Shown here one piece after another: positions 5,832-11,614 of a DNA stretch of 11,614 bases. Both the position numbers and the translations under genes were made by a program. The stretch lies in the NCBI GenBank assembly GCA_050743265.1, contig JBOGEN010000095.1:1-11614 (forward strand), read 5' to 3'. Under the pieces are notes generated by a model. That model saw only the letters and a program-made list of their open reading frames with translations, searched no databases and was not told where the DNA came from. The stretch's first letter is position 1, and every line of letters starts with the position of its first letter. Source of the DNA: JBOGEN01 sp050743265 (lineage in GTDB: Bacteria; Actinomycetota; Actinomycetes; JBOGEN01).

Positions 5832-6603
5832 TCGGGAGCGCTCCGACGGCGGTCTCAGGTCCGTGGACAATGCGTTGCGGCTGCTCCGCCTCGTCGGCGA
5901 ACGGCGCATCCTCCGGGTCGCCGAAGCGGCCGACGCGCTCGACGTCGCCCGGTCGACGGCACACCGGCTGCTCACCGCGCTCCGCGAGCGCGACTTCGTG
6001 ATGCAGGACAGGCCGAACGGCGCCTACCGCCCCGGGCCGGCGCTGCACGAGGTGGGGCTCGCCGCGATCGGCCGCATCGACATCCGCCGCAGCGCTCGGC
6101 CGGTGCTGCAGGACCTCGCCGAGGCGACCCAGGAGACCGTCAGCCTCATGCTGCTCGAGCACCGCAGCGTCCGCTTCATCGACTGCGTCGAGAGCCCGCG
6201 TCCGGTCCGCGTCGCCGACAGGACCGGCCTGGTCATGCCCGCGCACTGCACCGCGGGCGGCAAGGCGATCCTCGCCGGCATGCCGGCGCAGGAGCTGCGC
6301 CGGCACTACCCCGACGGGCAGCTCGAGGCGCGCACCCCGGCCTCGGTCACCTCGTGGGACGGGCTCGTCGCCGAGCTGGAGACGATCCGCGAGACCGGGT
6401 ACGCGATCAACCTCGAGGAGGGCGAGACCGGCGTGAGCGCCGTGGCCACTGCCATCCCCGACCTGTACGGGACGCCGCTCGCCGCAGTCGCCGTCGTCGT
6501 CCCGTCGAGCCGGATGCCCGACGCCGGGGTGGCCCACGCGCTGGCGCCCCTGCTCGACGCCGCGCGGGACCGGATCACGACGCTGCTGCCCAGCGAGCTC
6601 TGA
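5824..6603 (+). CDS. IclR-family transcriptional regulator (divergent from the monooxygenase)
   Basis: This 259-residue regulator has an N-terminal winged helix-turn-helix (about residues 10-75: LRSVDNALRLL, then RVAEAADALDVARSTAHRLL) and a C-terminal effector-binding domain. The latter carries VADRTGLVMPAHCTAGGKAIL, split as VADRTGLVMPAHCTAGG and KAIL, and later GYAINLEEGETGVSAVATAI. These are standard IclR landmarks, and the effector domain binds small organic ligands. I chose ATG 5824 because it gives the usual short lead before SVDNAL and fits a leaderless promoter. An in-frame ATG at 5782 with GAGG upstream would add 14 residues but place operator site 2 inside the gene. It very likely controls the divergent monooxygenase, itself and, through site 1, the importer. 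It converges with a second iclR gene, leaving a 38-base gap. Confidence 0.93.
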   Translation: MRNRERSDGGLRSVDNALRLLRLVGERRILRVAEAADALDVARSTAHRLLTALRERDFVMQDRPNGAYRPGPALHEVGLAAIGRIDIRRSARPVLQDLAEATQETVSLMLLEHRSVRFIDCVESPRPVRVADRTGLVMPAHCTAGGKAILAGMPAQELRRHYPDGQLEARTPASVTSWDGLVAELETIRETGYAINLEEGETGVSAVATAIPDLYGTPLAAVAVVVPSSRMPDAGVAHALAPLLDAARDRITTLLPSEL

Positions 6604-6615
6604 GCCGTCCTCGGC

Positions 6616-6629
6616 CCGGCGACAGCCGG
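6616..6629. terminator. Weak stem-loop between convergent iclR genes
   Basis: CCGGC-GACA-GCCGG can fold into a 5-bp GC stem with a 4-base loop in the 38-base gap between the two iclR stop codons. It has no T tract and is short, so a role as a bidirectional terminator is only suggested by position. Confidence 0.25.
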
Positions 6630-6641
6630 CGTGCTGCCCCG

Positions 6642-7436
6642 TCAGGCCTCGGACGGGAGGCGTCCCCCGATCCGCTGCGTGGCGCGTACGGCCCCGGCGG
6701 CGACGACTCCGCCGACGCGTTCCAGGTCGTCCGGCGTCAGCTCGGTGTCCGCCCCGACGACGACGAGGAGGAACACCGGCGCACCGTCCTGGCCGAACAC
6801 GGCGGCGGCCACGGCGTTGTGGCCCGGGTAGTACTCGCCGACGCTCGTCGAGTAGCCGCGCGCACGGGTCGTCGTCAGCTCACCCTCGAACGCGTCGAGG
6901 TCGGTGATGGAACGGTCGGTGTGGTGCGGCAGGCTGCGGCCGCCGACCAGGTCGCGGATCGCCTCGCCGGAGGACCAGGCAAACCATGCCTTCGCCGCCA
7001 CGGCACCGGTCAGCGGGAACGTGGCTCCGCGGTCGATGGTCACCCGGATGGGCTTCCTGCTCTCGACCTTGTCGAGCACGACAAAGGACGTCGCGTCCTT
7101 GCGTCCCATGAGGAAGCAGCCCAGCCCCACCGTGTCCGTGATCGAGCGGGCCTCCTCGAGCACGAGCTGGGCGGCCTGCGAGCGCCCGTCGACCATCGCG
7201 CCCAGCTCGGCGAGGCGCAGCCCGAGCCGGTACGACTTGCGCGCCGGGTCGAACGAGACGACGAGCCCGTCCTCGAGCGTCTTGAGGAGGTTGAAGCAGG
7301 TCGAGACGTTGAGGTCGGTGGCGCGCGCGATCTCGCTCAGCGTCCTCGGCTCGTTGTGGACGGACCGGAGGTGCTCCAGAACGGCCAGCGCGTTCTGCAC
7401 CGCCGGCACCCGCTTGGGCGTGGGACCGCCGTTCAC
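6642..7436 (-). CDS. IclR-family transcriptional regulator (last gene of the cupin operon)
   Basis: This 264-residue regulator is clearly different in sequence from the IclR protein at 5824-6603. The winged helix-turn-helix is at about residues 11-75 (VPAVQNALAVLEHL, LSEIARATDLNVSTCFNLLKTL, with the latter starting near residue 33). The effector domain includes VTIDRGATFPLTGAVAAKAW and ARGYSTSVGEYYPGHNAVAA. The GTG start at 7434-7436 overlaps the hydrolase stop as GTGA, so it is cotranscribed with the catabolic genes and probably regulates them by feedback. The Shine-Dalgarno is weak, consistent with coupling. Its operator is not identified; the TTTCTC-N4-GAGAAA palindrome before the cupin gene is a candidate. 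The effector is unknown. Confidence 0.93.
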   Translation of the reverse strand: MNGGPTPKRVPAVQNALAVLEHLRSVHNEPRTLSEIARATDLNVSTCFNLLKTLEDGLVVSFDPARKSYRLGLRLAELGAMVDGRSQAAQLVLEEARSITDTVGLGCFLMGRKDATSFVVLDKVESRKPIRVTIDRGATFPLTGAVAAKAWFAWSSGEAIRDLVGGRSLPHHTDRSITDLDAFEGELTTTRARGYSTSVGEYYPGHNAVAAAVFGQDGAPVFLLVVVGADTELTPDDLERVGGVVAAGAVRATQRIGGRLPSEA

Positions 7437-8182
7437 CGCGTCGGCACGCCAGGTCCGGTGAGGTAGTAGTCGAGGAAGTCCGCGGTACGCCGGGCCGACT
7501 CGCCGGCCGCGACGGGACGGAAGCCGCGGCTGCCGGGCTCTTCGAACGCGTGGCCCGCGCCGGGGTACCGGTAGACGCCGTGCGCACCGCCGGAGGCCGC
7601 CAGCTTGGCCTCGAGATCGTCCACGTCCTGCTCCGAGCACCAGGGGTCGACCGTGCCGTAGTGGGCCAGCACCGGGACCGTCGTGTCCCCCACGGAGTCG
7701 AGCGGGTCGGGGCCCTTCTCCGCGAGCGGTCCGCGGTGCCGCAGCACACCGTAGTAGGCGACGGTGGCTGTCACCGCGTCCGACCGCGACGTCGCGAGCA
7801 GGCCGAGCGTCCCGCCGATGCAGTAGCCGAGGACGGCCACCGGCCCGCCTGGGGCGAGCGAGTCGGCCAGCTCGGCCACTCCGTCCGCGATCGCCGCGTC
7901 GTCCAGGGCGGCCACCGCCGAGGCGACGTCGGCCGGGCCGCGGATCTCGCCCCGCTGCGCGGCGGTGCAGTAGAAGTCGGCGACGACCGCGCGGTGTCCG
8001 CCCGCCACCAGGCGCCGGCACACGTCGAGGACGTGGGGCGTCCGCCCGTGGATGCCGGGCAGGACGATCACGTGCCGGTCCGACCCTCCCGGTGGGGAGG
8101 CGGTCATCGCCGCGCTGCGGTCACCGGAGAGGTCCAGCGAGCCGAACAGGACGTCGGCGTCACCGGCGCTGTCCTCGTGCAC
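7433..8182 (-). CDS. Dienelactone-hydrolase-family alpha/beta hydrolase
   Basis: This 249-residue cytoplasmic hydrolase has the Cys-Asp-His triad of dienelactone hydrolases. The nucleophile is Cys121 in GYCIGG, the acid Asp179 in GTVDPWC, and the base His211 in GAGHAFEEPG. An early VLPGIHGRTPHV supplies the expected loop after the first core strand. Family members open dienelactones or related lactones in aromatic-ring pathways, and some cleave simple esters. I chose GTG 8180-8182 because AAGGAG sits six bases upstream. A GTG at 8195-8197 overlaps the Rieske stop as GTGA but has a poorer site and adds only five residues. It lies between the Rieske and iclR genes in a tight operon. Acting on the ester made by the monooxygenase, or on a lactone after ring cleavage, are both open. 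Confidence 0.9.
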   Translation of the reverse strand: MHEDSAGDADVLFGSLDLSGDRSAAMTASPPGGSDRHVIVLPGIHGRTPHVLDVCRRLVAGGHRAVVADFYCTAAQRGEIRGPADVASAVAALDDAAIADGVAELADSLAPGGPVAVLGYCIGGTLGLLATSRSDAVTATVAYYGVLRHRGPLAEKGPDPLDSVGDTTVPVLAHYGTVDPWCSEQDVDDLEAKLAASGGAHGVYRYPGAGHAFEEPGSRGFRPVAAGESARRTADFLDYYLTGPGVPTR

Positions 8183-8187
8183 GGGTG

Positions 8188-8194
8188 TCTCCTT
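8188..8194 (-). promoter_or_regulatory. Ribosome-binding site of the hydrolase gene
   Basis: AAGGAGA on the minus strand, touching the last base of the Rieske gene, precedes the GTG at 8180-8182 by the ideal distance. It decides the hydrolase start in favour of this GTG over the overlapping GTG at 8195-8197. Confidence 0.65.
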
Positions 8195-8592
8195 CACTGT
8201 CGGTCGACCGCCACCGGGCAGGGCTGACGCAGCCGGGTCCTCGTCCGGGGAACGGGCTCGATCACGAGGTCGTCGCCGTCGACGACGACGCCGTACGTCT
8301 CGAAGGAGGCGAACGGCGAGTCTTCCGCGTCGACGCCTCCGGTGCGCAGGTCGTACCGCCAGTGGTGCCAGCGGCACTCCAGGACGGCACCGTGCTGGAT
8401 CCCCTCGGAGAGGCGTACGCCGACGTGCAGGCACCTGTTCTCACAGGCGAACCGGTCATCGCCGTCACGGACGATGACGAACCGGCGCCCACCGGCGTGC
8501 ACGGCTCGGCGCTCCCCGTCGCCGAGGTCGGCCGCGCCGACGGCGCGGGCGCCGGTGAACGGTGCCCGCGTCTCCGGCTGCCGCGACCTCAT
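8194..8592 (-). CDS. Small Rieske [2Fe-2S] ferredoxin-like protein
   Basis: This 132-residue protein contains one Rieske domain. The cluster ligands are Cys54 and His56 (CLH) and Cys73 and His76 (CRWH), spaced CxH-x16-CxxH. The following HWRYDLRTGG and EDSPFASF match the usual Rieske fold, and a conserved strand IEPVP follows. Such proteins pass single electrons, typically to the terminal oxygenase of ring-hydroxylating dioxygenases. No oxygenase alpha/beta subunit or reductase gene is seen nearby, so its partner is unclear. The ATG at 8590-8592 has GAGG ten bases upstream and lies 25 bases after the cupin stop. It has no signal peptide or membrane anchor, so it is cytoplasmic and not a respiratory Rieske protein. 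Confidence 0.88.
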   Translation of the reverse strand: MRSRQPETRAPFTGARAVGAADLGDGERRAVHAGGRRFVIVRDGDDRFACENRCLHVGVRLSEGIQHGAVLECRWHHWRYDLRTGGVDAEDSPFASFETYGVVVDGDDLVIEPVPRTRTRLRQPCPVAVDRQ

Positions 8593-8617
8593 CGGCGTAC
8601 GCCCTCGTCTGCCGGCC

Positions 8618-9286
8618 TCAGGAGGAGGCGGGCTGGACGATCGAGGGGGCGGACTCGAGCACCTCGCGCTCCTCCTGGGCGCTCCACGCCCCGGCGTCCT
8701 CCCGCACGATGTGCTGGATGTTCTCGGCGCCGATCGGCTCCTCCCAGAAGAGGGCGCGCGCCTGGGCGAGCAGCGGCAGGTCGTGGATGGCGATCATCGT
8801 CATCTCGGTGTCGCCGTCGTTGACGAACGAGTGGTCGTGCCACGCCGGACAGGTGAAGAAGTCGCCGGCCTTGAACCGGATCTCCTTGCCGTCGACGAGC
8901 GCCTTGCCGCTGCCGCTGATCCAGTAGTAGATGGCCACGGAGTTGTGCCGGTGACCCGGCAGCTCCTCCCCGGCGTGGATGCGCTGCACGCCGACGAAGA
9001 CGAGCGGTGACGCGCCGGGCGCACCGTCCCACTCCTGGTTGACCAGCGCCGCGAACCGCCGGTACGCCGGGTAGCGCTTGGGCCGCTTGGCCATCTCGGT
9101 GAGGACGAACTCGATGTCGTCCCAGCGCCAGACTCCCGGAGCCGTGTCGGGCGGCACCATCGCTTTGAAGTACGCGTCCGGGTCCATGATCACCGAGCTG
9201 GACGAGCCACCGCCGGCCGTGTCCGTCGGGGTGATGACGCCGTCCACGCCGACGCCCGCGTACTGGTCCTGCTGGGCCTGGTCCAT
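8618..9286 (-). CDS. Single-cupin protein, gentisate 1,2-dioxygenase-like
   Basis: This 222-residue protein has a lead of about 90 residues and one cupin domain. Cupin motif 1 is GEELPGHRHNSVAIYYW, with metal ligands His112 and His114; the usual Glu is missing (Ala/Ile), as in gentisate and related ring-cleaving dioxygenases. Motif 2 is GDFFTCPAWHDHSFVN, with His152 as the third ligand and His150 next to it. A ferrous three-His site cleaving a hydroxylated aromatic ring is the best guess. Classical gentisate dioxygenases are bicupins of over 340 residues, so this is a short relative and could have another activity. The ATG at 9284-9286 opens the operon; AAGAG lies upstream. The C-terminal 35 residues are acidic and Ser-rich. 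Confidence 0.87.
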   Translation of the reverse strand: MDQAQQDQYAGVGVDGVITPTDTAGGGSSSSVIMDPDAYFKAMVPPDTAPGVWRWDDIEFVLTEMAKRPKRYPAYRRFAALVNQEWDGAPGASPLVFVGVQRIHAGEELPGHRHNSVAIYYWISGSGKALVDGKEIRFKAGDFFTCPAWHDHSFVNDGDTEMTMIAIHDLPLLAQARALFWEEPIGAENIQHIVREDAGAWSAQEEREVLESAPSIVQPASS

Positions 9287-9295
9287 GGCGACTCT

Positions 9296-9311
9296 TTTCT
9301 CTTAGGAGAAA
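9296..9311. promoter_or_regulatory. TTTCTC-N4-GAGAAA palindrome before the cupin gene (operator candidate)
   Basis: Perfect 6-bp arms flank TTAG in the 65-base gap between the helicase stop and the cupin ATG. The surrounding stretch is much richer in A/T than its neighbours. The palindrome starts 10 bases upstream of the cupin ATG, so it could be a repressor site or an mRNA hairpin. The IclR protein at 6642-7436 is an obvious candidate binder, but nothing in the sequence proves it. Confidence 0.45.
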
Positions 9312-9325
9312 TAGATTCACCGCCC

Positions 9326-9355
9326 AGAAAACCGCGCGGGACCAGACGGTGTCAA
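9326..9355 (-). promoter_or_regulatory. Candidate promoter of the cupin operon
   Basis: A perfect -35 hexamer TTGACA (9350-9355) overlaps the helicase stop codon. TTTTCT lies 18 bases downstream (9326-9331) as a poor -10. An A/T-rich TGAATCTATTT further on (9309-9319) is an alternative -10 without this -35. The unit below it runs cupin, Rieske, hydrolase, iclR. Confidence 0.35.
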
Positions 9356-11614
9356 GAGCCCCGAATCGCCCGGACGTCACCCGGCACGCTCACCGACTCG
9401 GCGCCGTCGGGCCGGCAGAACAGCAGCTGCGGAGGAGCGACCGGGAGCCCGGTGGCGCGTGCCAGCGCGTCCGCGTACGCGTGGAGCTGCGGGGCGTAGC
9501 GCTGCACGGTCACCTCCCGCTCGGACGCGGAGCGGACCCCGTCGGTCTTGTAGTCCACGACCACGAGCCCGTCGTCGGTGTCGACGACGAGGTCGACGAA
9601 CCCTTCGACGACGCGTCCGTCGAGCTCGACGACGACAGGCACCTCCTTCCAGTGCCGGCGGGACGCGGCGAGCCGGACGATCGGCGCAGCCAGCGCGGCA
9701 CGGACCCGCGACGCCGCCTCGCCGGACAGCCGCACCACGCCGAGCTCCGCGCAGGCCGCGTCGACCGCCCGCCGGACCGCCGGCTCGGACGGCTCGGCGA
9801 GGTCGACGATCTCGAGCGCGCGGTGCACGGCGCTGCCCAGCGTCGCGCCGCTGCGCGCCACCGGCCCTGTCTCGGCCCCGTCGGGTGCGGACTGCGAGGC
9901 GTCCTCGAGCGGGTCGGACGGTTCCTGCGACGCGTCCACCTCGCCGGCGGTCTCCTCGTCGACCGTCGCTGCCGTTGCCGCCGCGGCCGCGGCCGCCAGC
10001 CCGGTCGCCGTCATCGGCAGCCGCCCCGTGACCGAGGTCAGCAGCGCCGCCCGCGCGGCGAGGAACGCGGCCCGGCCGTCCACCGCACCATCGGCCACAG
10101 ACGTCGTAGCCGGTGCGGCATCAGCCGGCTTCGACGCCGGTGCGGCCGGCTCGTGGACGGCACCGGCGGCGGTGAGCGCCTCGCGCATCCCGTCCAGCCG
10201 CATCGCGTGGCTGTTCGGTGCCTTCGCGCCCTTCGACGGGCGGTGGTAGAGCGACACGACGAGGTGGTCGGCGGCCCGGGTCATGCCGACGTAGAGCAGG
10301 CGCAGGTTCTCCTGCGCGTCGAGGTCCCTCTCCCGCTTCTGTGCGTCGTCGTGCCCCGGCGTCTCGAAGCCCTTGAAGAGGTCGACCTCCGGCGGGGCGT
10401 CCGCCGACCAGATCACGTGGCTGCGCGTGATCGGGGGCGAGTTGATGCCGCTCAGCGCGAGGACGGGGAACTCCAGCCCCTTGGCCCCGTGGATGGTGAG
10501 GATCTGCACCGCGTCGTCGTCACGTTCCGGGGTCACGGTCTCCACCGCGTCGGCAGCGCTCTCGATCTGCTCTCGAGCCCAGCGGACGAACCCGGTGAGC
10601 CCCGCCCCACCGCTGTCGAGGAAGAGCCGCGCCTGGTCGACGAGGAAGCGGAGGCGGCGCCAGTGGTCACGCGGGCGCCGGTGCGCCGCCGTCAGCTCGA
10701 CGCCGCGCCGCTCGCGGACGACGCGGTCGAGCAGCACGTTGACCGGCAGCCACCACCGCAGGTCGTGGTAGAGCCGCAGCGCCGCCATCGCCTCGGCGAC
10801 GGGCGCGTCCTCGCATCCCTCCGGCGGCGGGGCGTCGTACCGCCAGCGGCCCCCCGCGGCCTTCCACGCGACGAGGTCGTCGTCGCTGCAGCCGAACATC
10901 GGGTGGCGCAGTGCGGCCACGAGGGCGACGGCGTCTGCCGGGTCGTCCACCGCCTGCAGCACCGTGACCAGGTCGCGGACGGCGTCGCTCTCCCAGATGA
11001 GCGAGCGGCTCATGACGCGGTACGGGACGCCGTGGTGGTCCAAGGCGTCCTCGAGCGGGCCCAGGGACGTCCGGGTGGGGACGAGGATGGCCATGTCGCC
11101 GTACGACGCCCGGCGTGCGGTCGTCGGCGGGCCCCCGACCTGCCACCTCCCGCGCGCCCGGGCCAGCGTCGCCGCGACGTGGTCGGCCTCGTCCTCACGG
11201 ATCGCACCGATCCGCTTGTCGGCGGGCCCGCCCAGGAGCAGGACGTCCGGGCCCGTGTCCGCGTCCACGCCAGGGCGCGCAGCCTGCAACGGCGCGAAGC
11301 CCACTGTCGCATCGTCCCCGAACACCCGGGTGAACACCGCGTTGACCACGGCGAGGACGCCCGGGCGCGACCGGAAGTTCCGCACGAGACCGAGCCGGCC
11401 CGCGGCGTACACCCGGCTCACCTCGGCGAACAGGGCGACCTCCGCACGACGGAACCGGTAGATCGACTGCTTCGGGTCGCCCACGAAGAACAGCCGCCCA
11501 CCCTCGACGGTCGCGTCCTTCCAGGAGCCGTGGTCGAGCCCGGTGACGAGATGGACGAGCTCGACCTGCAACGGGTCGGTGTCCTGGAACTCGTCGACGC
11601 AGACGGCCTGCCAC
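9352..11614 (-). CDS. UvrD/RecB-like ATP-dependent helicase-nuclease (5' end outside window)
   Basis: The C-terminal 753 residues of a superfamily 1 DNA helicase with a fused nuclease; the frame is open to the right edge, where Walker A would lie further upstream. Visible helicase motifs, numbered from the edge, are II DEFQDT (7-12), III GDPKQSIYRF (45-54), IV NFRS (79-82), V IHGAKGLEF (about 370) and VI LLYVGMTRA (about 440). An Ala/Asp/Glu-rich linker follows (about 500-590). The RecB-type PD-(D/E)XK nuclease then has AVHRALE (about 596), EGFVDLVV and VVDYKTD (about 670-690), and QLHAYA (about 708). The nuclease residues look intact. AddA-like double-strand-break processing is the likely role. 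It is read in the same direction as the catabolic operon but is probably unrelated. Confidence 0.94.
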   Translation of the reverse strand, partial: WQAVCVDEFQDTDPLQVELVHLVTGLDHGSWKDATVEGGRLFFVGDPKQSIYRFRRAEVALFAEVSRVYAAGRLGLVRNFRSRPGVLAVVNAVFTRVFGDDATVGFAPLQAARPGVDADTGPDVLLLGGPADKRIGAIREDEADHVAATLARARGRWQVGGPPTTARRASYGDMAILVPTRTSLGPLEDALDHHGVPYRVMSRSLIWESDAVRDLVTVLQAVDDPADAVALVAALRHPMFGCSDDDLVAWKAAGGRWRYDAPPPEGCEDAPVAEAMAALRLYHDLRWWLPVNVLLDRVVRERRGVELTAAHRRPRDHWRRLRFLVDQARLFLDSGGAGLTGFVRWAREQIESAADAVETVTPERDDDAVQILTIHGAKGLEFPVLALSGINSPPITRSHVIWSADAPPEVDLFKGFETPGHDDAQKRERDLDAQENLRLLYVGMTRAADHLVVSLYHRPSKGAKAPNSHAMRLDGMREALTAAGAVHEPAAPASKPADAAPATTSVADGAVDGRAAFLAARAALLTSVTGRLPMTATGLAAAAAAATAATVDEETAGEVDASQEPSDPLEDASQSAPDGAETGPVARSGATLGSAVHRALEIVDLAEPSEPAVRRAVDAACAELGVVRLSGEAASRVRAALAAPIVRLAASRRHWKEVPVVVELDGRVVEGFVDLVVDTDDGLVVVDYKTDGVRSASEREVTVQRYAPQLHAYADALARATGLPVAPPQLLFCRPDGAESVSVPGDVRAIRGS

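Noticed and set aside
5220..7466. Very long plus-strand open frame antisense to the monooxygenase and across both iclR genes
   Set aside because: Arg/Pro/Gly/His-rich translation without domain character; it crosses real genes with intact motifs in other frames and is a by-product of high GC.
9900..10190. Ala/Asp/Glu-rich repetitive stretch as a separate gene or repeat element
   Set aside because: It is in frame within the helicase-nuclease and reads as a flexible linker between helicase and nuclease domains.
1..11614. tRNA, rRNA, CRISPR, insertion sequence or toxin-antitoxin loci
   Set aside because: No cloverleaf, regular repeat-spacer series, transposase or terminal inverted repeats were seen; the longest gene-free stretch is the 235 bases at 3536-3770.

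Overview
The window is high-GC DNA with strong third-position G/C bias, many GTG starts and 4-base gene overlaps. This points to an actinobacterium; a Pseudonocardia-like soil genus is a guess, not a determination. It looks like an accessory catabolic island beside a DNA-repair gene. There is no tRNA, rRNA, CRISPR array or transposase.

Layout. Positions 60-3535 (minus strand) hold a complete NitT/TauT-type ABC importer: permease 1, permease 2, ATPase and lipoprotein binding protein, in transcription order and mostly translationally coupled. A 235-bp gap (3536-3770) full of inverted repeats separates it from a 642-residue flavin Baeyer-Villiger monooxygenase (3771-5699, minus) of the 4-hydroxyacetophenone monooxygenase type. 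A 124-bp divergent region (5700-5823) leads to an IclR regulator on the plus strand (5824-6603). A second, different IclR gene converges on it from the minus strand. It is the last gene of a four-gene minus-strand unit (9286 to 6642): single-cupin dioxygenase-like protein, Rieske 2Fe-2S protein, dienelactone-hydrolase-family hydrolase, IclR. Upstream of that unit and running off the right edge (9352-11614) is the C-terminal two-thirds or so of a UvrD/RecB-like helicase-nuclease. The left edge may hold the tail of a convergent plus-strand gene.

Working model (inference). The ABC importer takes up an aromatic or other small organic substrate. The Baeyer-Villiger enzyme inserts oxygen next to a ketone to make an ester. 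The Cys-Asp-His hydrolase opens an ester or lactone, and the cupin enzyme cleaves an activated ring such as hydroquinone or gentisate. The Rieske protein may supply electrons. The most interesting signal is a family of 15-bp palindromes, TTCCGCA-N-TGCGGAA and close variants. One lies before the importer operon and two lie in the divergent monooxygenase/iclR region with centres exactly 30 bp apart. They look like operators of the plus-strand IclR protein and would tie uptake and oxidation into one regulon. A separate cluster of GTNNAC half-palindromes sits over the importer promoter.
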